Source: Desulfoprunum benzoelyticum (GTDB lineage: Bacteria; Desulfobacterota; Desulfobulbia; Desulfobulbales; Desulfocapsaceae). From it: a stretch of 64,000 bases of DNA. A program made the position numbers and the translations under genes. Below the pieces are notes generated by a model. That model worked only from the letters and a program-made list of their open reading frames with translations. It made no database searches and had not been told where the DNA came from. The DNA is taken from the NCBI RefSeq assembly GCF_014201505.1, contig NZ_JACHEO010000014.1:1-64000 (forward strand), written 5' to 3'. Shown here piece by piece: positions 1 through 8,932 of this stretch. Position 1 is the stretch's first letter. Each line of letters starts with the position of its first letter.

Positions 1-23
1 CTGCCGGATTTCATGTCACCTCG

Positions 24-592
24 ATGCTGCGGACCACCCATTGCCGGATCTGCAAGGCGGCAGGCGCGCCGCTGCAGTCCTTTACCGCCAGTGCCCGGCA
101 ACACAGCTGGTCCGGTACGGGGCAACCCTGTCAACCATACCACTTCTACCAATGCTCTGCATGCAGACACCCATTGCCCCGGCTACAGCCGACACTCTGT
201 TTCATAGCATGAAAGTGCCTTTGGTTAAATGGTTCCGGGCAATTTATCTCACTGCTTACGACAAAGGAGGAATTTCCGCCTTGCGGCTTTCCAAATATAT
301 CGAAATCTCTTGGATACCCGCCAGAAGCATGCTGAAAAAGATCCGAACTGTTATGGCTCATCGCGACAGCATTTATCGACTTGAGAAACTCATTGAACCT
401 GATGATGCCTGTGTCGGTGAAAAACGGACCGGTGAAGAGGCCGTGGCGCCGGAGGGGTACTGGTTCAGCGTGAATTGGAGTTTCCAGTTGTTTGGGTTAA
501 GCCACTCGAACGGAGGAAACCTGGATGAAACAAAAACGACGATCATTTGCGCTGGAAGAAAAGGTGATGGTTCTCACAAGGCGCCTTGTTGA
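24..592 (+). pseudogene. Decayed IS1595-family transposase (N-terminal part)
   Basis: The reading frame beginning at 41 contains a stretch typical of the start of IS1595/ISXO2-type transposases: a KVPLVKWFRAIYL-like segment, then DKGGISALRLS, then the region of the first catalytic aspartate (LIEPDDACVGEKRTGE, about 395-430). The preceding zinc-ribbon half (QCSACRH, near 150-170) lies in another frame (the one beginning at 24), so there is at least one frameshift near 170-180, and the more upstream cysteines are scattered over further frames. After about 430 the resemblance stops and the rest of the DDE domain is missing. This is a broken, truncated element, not a working transposase. Terminal inverted repeats were not found; the left end may lie outside the window. 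Confidence 0.7.
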
Positions 593-610
593 CAAGGTGT
601 CGGTCTTTTT
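582..610 (+). terminator. Possible rho-independent terminator
   Basis: A 7-bp stem (582-588 with 593-599, one G-U pair) with a 4-base loop is followed by a T-run at 606-610. It lies at the end of the transposase remnant, reading rightward towards the convergent permease gene. Confidence 0.4.
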
Positions 611-728
611 ATTCATCGTCAGTTTCCGGATTTCTCCTTCTGTCTCAATATAGTTTGTCTTCTTAAGTAATTACTGGATATTCAGGGAATGCATCCTGTC
701 GTCTCGATTGAAGTCACAAACATCAGGG

Positions 729-3101
729 TCAGGGGGACAGCGGCCAGATTGTCGGGATGATCACCATCAATACCACCAGAATCAGCAGGGTCAACGGACC
801 CCCTACCTTGACGTAATCGATGAAACGATAGCCGCCCGGTCCCATGACCAGGACATTGGCTGGATGGGAAATGGGCGAGGTGAAACTGGAGGATGCCGCC
901 ATCGCGATACCCATCATCAACGGGTAGGGCGAGATACCCAGACCGGCAGAGGTCTTCAGGGCAATGGGCGTCATCAGCACGACCAGGGCGGCGGTGGGAA
1001 TGATGCTGGTGGCGACAAAGGTTATGACGATCATTCCGCACAGCACGGCGTGAGGCCCGTATGGACCGAGGGTAGTGATCACAGCTTCGGCCATCAGGGT
1101 TGCAGCGCCTGATTTTTCAAGGGCCTGTCCCAGGGGAAGCATACCGGCGATGAGAAACACCGCCTTCCATTCAATATACCGATAGGCTTCATCCATGGTC
1201 AGGCATTTGCTCAGCACCATCATCGCCGCCCCGATCACGACGGCAATATAGATCGGCACCAATCCCAGAATCACCGGCAACAGCACCGCCGCCATGATTG
1301 CCAGGGCGATTTTCGCTTTATCTTCCCGGGCCGCTTCCTGCATATTTTGCGTCAGTACCAGGAAATCCGGTTCCTGGCCAAGCAGTGCCAGTCGTTTCCA
1401 GTTGCCAAACAGCAGCAGGGCGTCACCCAACTGCAGCCGCAGGTCGCGCAGCCCTGATCGCGTCGCCTTCCCCTTGCGCCAGACGGCCAGCACCGTCAGG
1501 CCATATTTTTCCCGGAACCTGAGATCCTGCAACGTCTGGCCAAGATGGATCGAGTACGGGGACAGCACGACCTCCATCAGCCCCACCTTCTCATTGTCGA
1601 GGATGGCGACATCCTCCCAGCTCTCCTCATCTTTGACAAAGACCCCCTCCAGCCCACGCATGAGGAGGACGGCGATCATATCCGAGAGGCCCGAGATGAT
1701 CATCGTGTCGCCGGGTTCGAAATGCATATCGGAAGAAGGTATCATTGCCGTTCCGTCCTCCCGGACGATACTGACGATCTGGACATCCAAGGCATCGCCG
1801 AGGCAGCTTTCACTGACCGTCTGCCCCAGGAGCTTGGAGCCGTACGGAACACTGAACAGGCGCATTTTCCTGCCCAGGGCGAAGCGGCTCCGGATTTCCG
1901 CTTCCTGCAGCACGGCGGGCGGCGGGACTCCGGCGGCCTCGCTCAATTCGTGGATACGGCCTATCGGCCCGCATACCACCAGGATATCCTCGTCCTGCAG
2001 CGCGACGGTTTTGACATTGGCGATGATTTCCCTGTTCTGTCGCTTGATGGAAAGGACATTGAGGCCATAGCGGTTGCGGAAACCAAGTTCAGCAATGGTC
2101 TTGCCAATGCATTCGCCATCCGGGTCAAGCCGGACTTCCGCCACCTGCATGTCATAATCGAGCAGGCTTGATTTTTCGGCTACCCGGGTCTCGCTCAGGA
2201 GTTGCCCCCAGTTGTTCATTTCCTGGATCCGGTCAAATCGACCTTCGACAATGAGCTCATCTCCCGCCATGATGATTGTCGTCATCTCCGGCGCCAGATT
2301 CGTTATCCGGCCACGACTGATGCCTATGACATTCAGTCCCAGGCTGGAGCCGAGGTGGCTGTCCGCCAGGGATTTGCCGATCAGAGCGGAGTGCTCGGGA
2401 ATCTTGATGCGGAACAGCCGGTCCTGCAGCCTGTACTGCGTCAGGATCCGGTTGTTGGCGATATTGTCCGGGCTGACGGCGTTGCCGCCCCGGGGAAGCA
2501 GGCGTGTTCCGACCAGGGCGACAAACAGGGTGCCGATGATCATGACCGGCAATCCGATCGGCGAGAAATCGAAGATCCGGAACGGCTCGAGACCGTTGGT
2601 CCGCAAGGCCTCACTCACCAGGATATTCGGCGGCGTCCCGATCATGGTGGTCAACCCGCCCAGCAACGTGCCATAGGCCAGGGGCATCAGCAACAGCGAC
2701 GGGGAATGCCGGGTCTTGCGGGCAACATCCATCACCACCGGCAACATCAGGGCCGCCACGGCAATGTTGTTCATAAAGGACGAGAGAGCCCCGGCGATTA
2801 CCATGATGACGATCACCAACCGGGTTGGCCTGTTGCCGGCGATCTTCAGCAGGTACCTGCCGAGGATGTTGGCGATCCCGGTCCGGGTCAGCCCGCCGCT
2901 GAGAATAAAAACGGCCCAAATGGTCACCACGGCCGGATTGCTGAATCCGGCCAGCGCCTCAATGGGACTCACCAGGCCTGTCAGCGCCAGTACTCCCAGC
3001 ACGAGGAGGGCCATAACCTCGAGCGGCATCCACTCGGTGATCAGGAGAACAACGACCACCGCCAGGACGCTGAGAACCATGGTGATTTCCGGTGTTATCA
3101 A
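729..3101 (-). CDS. SLC13/DASS-type permease with four TrkA-C domains
   Basis: 790-residue inner-membrane anion permease (CitT/ArsB superfamily). Hydrophobic segments fill residues 1-205 and 600-790, and the substrate-loop motif IGTPPNI is at 154-160. Between the two membrane halves lie four consecutive TrkA-C (RCK_C) domains at about 228-296, 318-386, 412-480 and 508-575, each with the usual pattern of a conserved 'G(K/Q)(S/T)' turn and a 'GD' near its end. These cytosolic domains are expected to sense a ligand and gate transport; the ligand and the transported anion (sulfate, carboxylate or similar) cannot be read from the sequence. The start is TTG at 3101, chosen because a G-rich ribosome site (GAGGGGGG) sits 5 bases before it; the next ATG (residue 8) has no such site. 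The gene stands alone. Confidence 0.88.
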   Translation of the reverse strand: MITPEITMVLSVLAVVVVLLITEWMPLEVMALLVLGVLALTGLVSPIEALAGFSNPAVVTIWAVFILSGGLTRTGIANILGRYLLKIAGNRPTRLVIVIMVIAGALSSFMNNIAVAALMLPVVMDVARKTRHSPSLLLMPLAYGTLLGGLTTMIGTPPNILVSEALRTNGLEPFRIFDFSPIGLPVMIIGTLFVALVGTRLLPRGGNAVSPDNIANNRILTQYRLQDRLFRIKIPEHSALIGKSLADSHLGSSLGLNVIGISRGRITNLAPEMTTIIMAGDELIVEGRFDRIQEMNNWGQLLSETRVAEKSSLLDYDMQVAEVRLDPDGECIGKTIAELGFRNRYGLNVLSIKRQNREIIANVKTVALQDEDILVVCGPIGRIHELSEAAGVPPPAVLQEAEIRSRFALGRKMRLFSVPYGSKLLGQTVSESCLGDALDVQIVSIVREDGTAMIPSSDMHFEPGDTMIISGLSDMIAVLLMRGLEGVFVKDEESWEDVAILDNEKVGLMEVVLSPYSIHLGQTLQDLRFREKYGLTVLAVWRKGKATRSGLRDLRLQLGDALLLFGNWKRLALLGQEPDFLVLTQNMQEAAREDKAKIALAIMAAVLLPVILGLVPIYIAVVIGAAMMVLSKCLTMDEAYRYIEWKAVFLIAGMLPLGQALEKSGAATLMAEAVITTLGPYGPHAVLCGMIVITFVATSIIPTAALVVLMTPIALKTSAGLGISPYPLMMGIAMAASSSFTSPISHPANVLVMGPGGYRFIDYVKVGGPLTLLILVVLMVIIPTIWPLSP

Positions 3102-3553
3102 TTCGTCCCCCCTCGATGTGGATGACGGCCCAAACCACTCGCCATGGCGTCATCCGTTTTCTCCCTGCCATAGACGAAGAACCGGGAAACAGGTCTCTTC
3201 TACTCACCATAGCATGCCGTGATCGGAAGAAAAAGTGGCCTTGAAAATTTGAACCGGCCGTCACCTTGAGTCCCAACGTCCGCAGTTTATCGACGCACAA
3301 CATTATGTAATTTAAATTAAAAAACAGACTAAATGCCATTTAGCGACTTGAAGATTTTTCCGGAAAAAGCTCAGCTCTCCCGGATAAGGCGAGGAGGGCC
3401 GAACTCTGTACACCGGAAACCTTGTTTTATATCCCAAATCTGGATCGCCGTTTCAGTCTATCTGCTCGTGGCTATCATGAAGAAACGGTTCAAGATTGAG
3501 GCCTGTCTCTACACTATTCCAAGACAGCTGTTTCGACTGGTGAGGAAACGAGG
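3102..3553. other. Intergenic region, no gene seen
   Basis: AT-richer spacer between the permease start and the MFS gene end. It holds a spaced inverted repeat (3121-3127 with 3148-3154) just before the TTG start of the permease, and an almost perfect 20-bp palindrome at 3352-3371 without a loop. The overlapping open frames lack ribosome sites and family resemblance. Confidence 0.5.
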
Positions 3554-4774
3554 TCAAAGGCTTTCTCCCGTCGCCCCGTCCGATTTTGCCGGCACAGTCC
3601 GAAGAAACAGCCGGGAAGCGGGCAGCAGCAGAACGGTGAATGCCACTGCCAGTAAAACGAAGGTCGGTCGCAGGTCGAGGTGATCGGCGGCCATGCCGAC
3701 CAGCGGGCCGGTGGCGACAAACAAGGCGCGGAAGCACAAACTGTGCAGGGACAGGATGCTGGCACGGTTGCTGCGTCGTCCGGCCTGCTGCAGGTGGCTG
3801 CGCATGATCGGTCCCTGCAGGCCGCGCATGGCGGTCAACAGGTAGTAGAAGAGAAAGCTTCCCGTTGCAGCCGTCAGGCCCAGGCCTGCATATGCCGCAA
3901 CGATCAGGATGATGAAGAGGGCGGCCATCCGGGAATGTCCGATTTCGAAGTGCAGACGGTGGCTGATCAGGGAAAAAAGGGCCACGGTCAGGTTGGCTCC
4001 GGCCCAGACCGGTCCGAACCAGGCCAAGGGAACACCCGTTTGCTGCATGTAGGGCTGGATCAGCCAGACGGTGTAGAAGGAAGCGAGGCCGAGAAGCGTG
4101 GAGAACAGGATGGTTGCCCGAATGTGACGACTATCGAGCAACGCGTAACGAAAGGTGCCGAGGGCATCGGCGAGATGAGAGTGGATGGTCCTCTCGCCTT
4201 CCTGCGGCGGTTCGACCATGGAAATGCACAGCATCAGGCAGATGGTCCAGATAACGATCTGGAGGATGAAGGGCAAGAGCGGCCAGTAGGCGTACATCGC
4301 CCCGGCAAACAGCGCCCCGGCAGCCTCTCCGGTCTGGCCAGCGCCGTTCATCCGTCCGTCGAAACGGGCGTAGTTTTCCTCCCGGCCACGGGCCTGAAGC
4401 GTCTCAAACAGCAGGGCCGCGTCGGAACCACTGATGAACGCCCAGGAGGCACCGAGAACAATTTCCGCCAGCAGCACCCCTGCAAAGGATCCGGCGATGG
4501 CATAGAGGCTCCAGCCGGCGATGGCGAGTACAGAAGCCAGGATGAGGGCGCTGCGATAGCCGATCCGATCGCTGAGATACCCCGAAGGGTATTCCATGAC
4601 AAGGCAGGCCACCGAAAAGATTGCCTGCAGCACCAGGATTTCCGTCAGGCTCAGGCCTATCTGATCCTTCCAGAACAGGGTGATGATCGCCATGGGGAAC
4701 AGTGTCATCTTGAGGGCCGAAAAGGCATAGAGCTTGCCGATATTGCCCTGCAACGGTCTGGTGTCGACTTTCAT
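3554..4774 (-). CDS. Major facilitator superfamily transporter
   Basis: 406-residue inner-membrane protein with about 12 hydrophobic segments. The loop after the second segment carries an MFS motif-A-like pattern (SGYLSDRIGYRSALI). The substrate is unknown; the general look is of a drug or metabolite exporter. An upstream TTG would add 56 residues, but that extension is charged, unlike a membrane-protein N-terminus, and the ATG at 4774 (MKVDTRPLQG) has GGGA about 9 bases upstream, so 4774 is preferred. It is a single gene with no co-directional neighbour close by. Confidence 0.82.
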   Translation of the reverse strand: MKVDTRPLQGNIGKLYAFSALKMTLFPMAIITLFWKDQIGLSLTEILVLQAIFSVACLVMEYPSGYLSDRIGYRSALILASVLAIAGWSLYAIAGSFAGVLLAEIVLGASWAFISGSDAALLFETLQARGREENYARFDGRMNGAGQTGEAAGALFAGAMYAYWPLLPFILQIVIWTICLMLCISMVEPPQEGERTIHSHLADALGTFRYALLDSRHIRATILFSTLLGLASFYTVWLIQPYMQQTGVPLAWFGPVWAGANLTVALFSLISHRLHFEIGHSRMAALFIILIVAAYAGLGLTAATGSFLFYYLLTAMRGLQGPIMRSHLQQAGRRSNRASILSLHSLCFRALFVATGPLVGMAADHLDLRPTFVLLAVAFTVLLLPASRLFLRTVPAKSDGATGESL

Positions 4775-5424
4775 GAAGGTTTCCCGCAAACGCGCAAAAG
4801 GATTGGTGCTGGATTTGATGAGGAAATGGGCATGATCAGGGACACCGGTCGCATGACTCCCTTTCATCTCCTGGCAGGCGTGGCGATGGTCTGGTCCCTT
4901 GTATTCATCGAATCGTCCGTGCCTGCTGCAACTTTTATTCAATCATAGCGATGTTCTTCTGTGGGGCAAGGTCATTTCACCTGCCGGTCCCACCCTCAGC
5001 ATATGAATTTTTTGGCCCATTTTCATCTTTCCGGTGATTCCGAAGCGGTCATGTTCGGCAACTGCATAGCCGACTTCATCAAAGGAGCCGCTGACTTGGG
5101 ATTATAGAGAGGGAAGAAAATCTTGTGAGATCTGCCTGAAAAGGATAACCTGATGCCAGTAAATGCGGCGGCTGCGAGCAGGAATCAGCTTTTGGGGGCT
5201 TTCTAAAAAGCACCGACTCATCCGCTCACCTATTGAACTCAGCGGCCCGGAATGTTGCGCAAAGTTAAAGAAGCGGAGATCACGTGCGCCGGATGAATGC
5301 GGGATGATTTGCAGGGAGTGCGGACGCTTCGTTGTGCCGGAGAACGGCTGAATACGTTTCAAAACCTTCAAGAAATGGCCCAGTGGCAGGAACAATAGAA
5401 AAAACAATGCGAAGGAGATACAAC
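4775..5424. other. Intergenic region, no confident gene
   Basis: About 650 bases between the MFS start and the small zinc-ribbon gene. A frame at 5163-5351 ends in a cysteine-rich tail (ECGMICRECG) that resembles half of a zinc ribbon, but it has no ribosome site and its upstream part looks non-coding. It may be a remnant of a small zinc protein. The last 120 bases presumably hold the promoter of the 5425 gene. Confidence 0.4.
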
Positions 5425-5628
5425 ATGGCAAAAGAAAGATACGAGATCAAATCGGAATGCCCTGAATGCGGATGTGGCCTTATAAAAAATATGACACCTG
5501 ATGAATTCCGGGAAAAATATGGCGACATCAAGGATAAAGTGCCCGTTCATTGCAGTGACTGTGGCAAAGAGCACGATGGCTGTGTAACTGACAAAAACAC
5601 TGCGGCCCAGAACAGGACAGAATCGTAA
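5425..5628 (+). CDS. Small zinc-ribbon protein
   Basis: 67-residue protein with two CxxC pairs (CPECGC in the first third, CSDCGK near residue 50), the spacing expected for a single zinc ribbon, and a charged middle (DEFREKYGDIKDK). It is unknown in function; such proteins may bind nucleic acid or act as adaptors. The ATG at 5425 is fixed by a strong AAGGAGA ribosome site 7 bases upstream; the longer open frame to its left is ignored. No operon partner is visible. Confidence 0.72.
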   Translation: MAKERYEIKSECPECGCGLIKNMTPDEFREKYGDIKDKVPVHCSDCGKEHDGCVTDKNTAAQNRTES

Positions 5629-6316
5629 AATGATCGTGTAACTTTATGAGTTTTGAGGATTCGACAGCTCGTTTCTCAAAATCAGGTCCTCTTTTTCGTT
5701 TGCAAGCATTTTTGGCTGCCGGCAATCAGACACTCCTCTACTTTCATAACCTGCAGCTTCGCCAGATCATGGGGGGAGGTTAAGCAAGAAGGGCACATCA
5801 AAAAGGCGACCGGGTCCAACTCGGCTGCTACAAGACCGGCATCCCGGTCGGCTGGACCCGTCACGACCTGGTGTTCGGCGAGTAAGCCGACCGACCGGAG
5901 CAGAACCCCGGCCACCCGCAGCGCCTGAGGGCGGTGGCCGGCTTCCGCCCCCTGCACCCGACTCCGCCCGCAAGCGGGCCAACCTCCCATCTTCTTCAGT
6001 CCTGCTGTCCTGTGCGACCGTCCGTGCGTGTCTAGGACCACCTCCCGCCCCTCCTTGGCGACAACTCTCCCGTTCTCTCGCACCGGCAATGCGGTGCAGC
6101 CTCCCCGGACCAGTGCAGCCGGTAATCGCGGTCGTTCGCCCGCCAGGCGAACGATCGCGGCAGGAACGATGTCGGTGGCGGATCTGCGCCGAATCGCGCT
6201 CGGCGTCCGGCGTTTTTATGCGGGCTGGGGCTGGTGGCGGGGCAGGGCGGGACCCGGGCCGGAGCAGGTTGGCAACCCCGGCCCGGGGTAGCGTGGAGGG
6301 CGGCGGGCCGCCCGGT
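5629..6316. other. GC-rich intergenic stretch with a possible gene tail and a hairpin
   Basis: The region changes from AT-rich to very GC-rich at about 5800. A frame ending at 5885 (about 5799-5885) reads GDRVQLGCYKTGIPVGWT and on to a stop; it looks like the C-terminus of a protein but no start or family is recognised. Small hairpins occur at 5966-5979 and, more strongly, at 6132-6154 (9-bp perfect stem, 5-base loop, extendable by about 5 more base pairs with one mismatch). The latter lies downstream of the leftward permease gene that ends at 6317 and may mark its mRNA end, although no T-run follows. Confidence 0.4.
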
Positions 6317-7723
6317 CTAGAAGAACAGCCAGCCCCAGGTGGCGAGCAGCAGCGAGCAGATCAGGTTGAGCACAAATCCGGCCCGGAGCATGTCGCGCTG
6401 GCGGATCTGGCCGGTGGCGAACACGATGGCGTTGGGTGGCGTGGCCACCGGCATCATGAAGGCCAGCGAGGCGCCGAGACCGATCATGAGCACGAGGATC
6501 TTCGGCGGCAACCCCATCTGCCCGGCGATGGCCGCGAACACCGGCACGAGCAGGGCCGCGGAGGCGGTGTTGCTGGTGAACTCGGTGAGGAAGACGATGA
6601 AGATGGCCACGGTCAGGTACATGACAAACGGCGACACCCCGCCGATCAGGGCCGCGACCTGCTGGCCGAGCACGGCCGAGGCGCCGGAGGCGCGCAGCAC
6701 GGCGCTGAGCGTCAGGCCGCCGCCGAACAGGTAGAGCACGCCCCAGTCGGTGTTCTCGGAGATCTGCCGCCAGTTGGCCAGCCCTAGGGCGACCACGAGA
6801 ATGGCGGCCATAAGGGCGATGACCGTGTCCGCGCTGGCGATGTGCAGCCACTTGGCCAGGCGGCTGCTGAAAATCCAGGCGAGCGCGGTGCAGGCGAACA
6901 GCACCAGCGCCATGATGCGCGGGGTCGTCCAGGGGATGTGGACCTCGGCGATGCTGATCCGGTCACCGAACCTGGGTCGGAAGATGGTGTAGAGCACGAC
7001 CAGCATCACCGGCAGGATGAAACACATGAGCGGCAGGCCGAGGCGCATCCAGCCGGCGAAGTCCATGTTCAGGGCGCGGGCGGCAATGGCGTTGGGCGGC
7101 GAGCCGACCAGGGTGCCCAGGCCGCCCAGGCTGGCCGAGTAGGCGATGCCGAGCAGCAGGAAGACCTTGGTGTTGCGGTCGTCGTTCTTCAACTCGGCCA
7201 GCAGCCCCAGGGCCAGCGGCAGCATCATCGCCGCGGTGGCGGTGTTGCTGATCCACATGCTCAGGCCGGCGGTGGCCAGGAACAGGTAGAGGGCGGCGAT
7301 ACCCATGCGGCCGCCGGCCGCGGCCAGCAGGCCAAGCGCGATCTTGTGATCCAGCCCCTGGGCGTGCAGGGCCGTGGCCAGGGCGAAGCCGCCGAAAAAG
7401 AGGAAGATCACCGGGTCGGCAAAGGCGGCCAGGGCCTTGGTGGTACCGAAGTCCTCGAAACCGAGCAGCACGCTCACCACCGGCACCAGGAGCGCGGTGA
7501 TGCTCACGTGAAAGGCCTCGGTCAGCCAGAGGATACCGACAAAGATGAGCAGGGCCAGGCCCTTGCGCGGTTCATCGGCATAGGGCAGAAACAGGTAGGC
7601 CAGCCAGGCGACCAGACCGGCGACGGCGGCGATGCCCAGGCCGCGCCAGGGCAAGTGGGGGGCGGGTTCGGGTTTGCGGGGGCTGACGTGGGTGGCGACG
7701 AGTTCGGTTTCAGGACTGGACAT
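6317..7723 (-). CDS. SLC13/DASS family sodium:anion symporter
   Basis: 468-residue inner-membrane permease of the divalent anion:sodium symporter family, with no TrkA-C insertion, unlike the permease at 729-3101. A cytosolic N-terminus of about 35 residues is followed by 11 or more hydrophobic segments. The two family motifs are visible: SNTATAAMMLP in the first half with GSPPNAIAA, and SNTASAALLVP with TPPNAIVFATG in the second. These Ser-Asn-Thr motifs bind Na+ and carboxylate in VcINDY-like members, so a dicarboxylate or related anion is likely. The ATG at 7723 has AGGAG 7 bases upstream; an in-frame extension to 7819 is rejected. Its GC content is clearly higher than that of neighbouring genes. 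Confidence 0.87.
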   Translation of the reverse strand: MSSPETELVATHVSPRKPEPAPHLPWRGLGIAAVAGLVAWLAYLFLPYADEPRKGLALLIFVGILWLTEAFHVSITALLVPVVSVLLGFEDFGTTKALAAFADPVIFLFFGGFALATALHAQGLDHKIALGLLAAAGGRMGIAALYLFLATAGLSMWISNTATAAMMLPLALGLLAELKNDDRNTKVFLLLGIAYSASLGGLGTLVGSPPNAIAARALNMDFAGWMRLGLPLMCFILPVMLVVLYTIFRPRFGDRISIAEVHIPWTTPRIMALVLFACTALAWIFSSRLAKWLHIASADTVIALMAAILVVALGLANWRQISENTDWGVLYLFGGGLTLSAVLRASGASAVLGQQVAALIGGVSPFVMYLTVAIFIVFLTEFTSNTASAALLVPVFAAIAGQMGLPPKILVLMIGLGASLAFMMPVATPPNAIVFATGQIRQRDMLRAGFVLNLICSLLLATWGWLFF

Positions 7724-8691
7724 GGCGGACTCCTGGTTGCAGAAAAAACGACCGTCGCACGCAAGCCAAAGCGGGGTCGAACCCACGGGGCGGGGGAGCG
7801 GCGGCAGGATATGGGACAACGGGACGAATGACGGGGGCAGCGCGGGCGCGGGAACAGGCGAACAGCCCAGGTTTGCTCTGCAGCTGGCATCCGGGGATAC
7901 AATATAGAGAATTGTCAGGTGGTTGCAAGCATAAACGGCCGTTTTTTGGCTGCCGCCGCGCCCGGTTCGTGCTGAACGGTTCGTGCTGCCGGTCCGAAAC
8001 AGCGCTCTGGCAAGGGAAAAGGCCGATGGTGCCGTCCGGAGGTCCGGCGCGGAACAGCGGACGCGGCAGTGGTGCAGGGTGCGGGCGGCCAGTAAGTCGT
8101 ACGATATACGCTTACCCCTAAAATAATGTGGACGGAAAACATTTGAATATGTGCCATCCTGCGGGTTGTCTCGGCATATTCCGCGTGTAGGTTGTCAGTG
8201 CCGATCCTGCGTTGTGGGGGCGTGCAGGTGGTCACCGCTGGACGCTCGGGGAAAAAAGCCGGGAACAGAGCGCTCCGCCCCGGCCTGTCGGAGTCCAGCG
8301 TAGTGAAGGGTCTTTGCACCAGTTAGACTGTCGGCACAGCTGCAAGGGGAGGGGGCGATCAGTGGCCATACTCTTCTTGGCGCAACAGGTATTCCAGCCA
8401 GATATCGGTTGGCTGGAGTTGGGACAACTGCCGGTGCTGGAAGAGGACCTGGAGACCAAGAACCGGGAATAGTCTGCGGCATACAGTGCTTTGCCACAGC
8501 CAAGTGAGATGATATAAAAAAAACGCACCGATTTTGACTCGAAGCCGCTGCGTTTACGCCGGTTATCGTAAGCCTTTCAGCTCGTTCCTGCAATAATTTG
8601 TCGTTCACATCCCTGTGCATGCCTTGTCTGCGGACAAACTCATCCGTGTTGACCTGGTTGCCCCGATCTGTGTAAACCACAGACCAAATCA
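7724..8691. other. Intergenic region, no confident gene
   Basis: Almost 1 kb without a supported gene. The left half keeps the GC-rich character of the permease gene, and the right half returns to normal composition. A frame ending at 8472 reads like a protein tail (LGQLPVLEEDLETKNRE) but has no start signal or known family. Two 11-base direct repeats lie near 7970-7990. It may be a graveyard of eroded genes. Confidence 0.4.
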
Positions 8692-8756
8692 AAATTGATC
8701 AGGAATCATATCAATTTGACTTCAATTTGACTTGTCAGACATTCACGTTACATTAC
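8692..8756 (+). promoter_or_regulatory. Putative promoter with operator-like repeats for the reductase gene
   Basis: An exact tandem repeat of 11 bases (8711-8721 and 8722-8732, TCAATTTGACT) follows an inverted repeat (8692-8699 with 8710-8717, core AAATTGAT). The TTGACT of the second copy can act as a -35 box, with TACATT about 16 bases further on as a -10. The overlap of repeats and -35 suggests repression or activation by a DNA-binding protein. The gene it serves begins at 8933. No regulator gene is adjacent. Confidence 0.45.
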
Positions 8757-8932
8757 CCAATACAGGTGCATCGGGTTGACGCGTGCCTTTATGTATCTAC
8801 CTGAATTTGAATTGTAATATTGACGGCTATTGTTCTATACCGGAGAAAGATTTTCAGGGAGAGCCTGTTTCTCTTTTGATAACAGGCTCTCTGATGATCA
8901 AACCGCTGAATGCAAAAAAGGATAAAACTCAA

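Noticed and set aside
3352-3371. 20-base near-perfect palindrome as a bidirectional terminator
   Set aside because: It has no loop bases and no T-run suited to a terminator, so function is not claimed.
3680-4948. 422-codon open frame on the plus strand
   Set aside because: Antisense of the MFS gene; rich in Gln/Gly/Asp as expected from reversed membrane-protein codons.
5163-5351. Possible second zinc-ribbon protein
   Set aside because: Only the last 18 residues look like a zinc ribbon; no ribosome site and a non-protein-like beginning. Kept only as a remark.
8345-8472. Possible gene ending in LGQLPVLEEDLETKNRE
   Set aside because: No start, no ribosome site, no recognised family; could be a remnant but unsupported.
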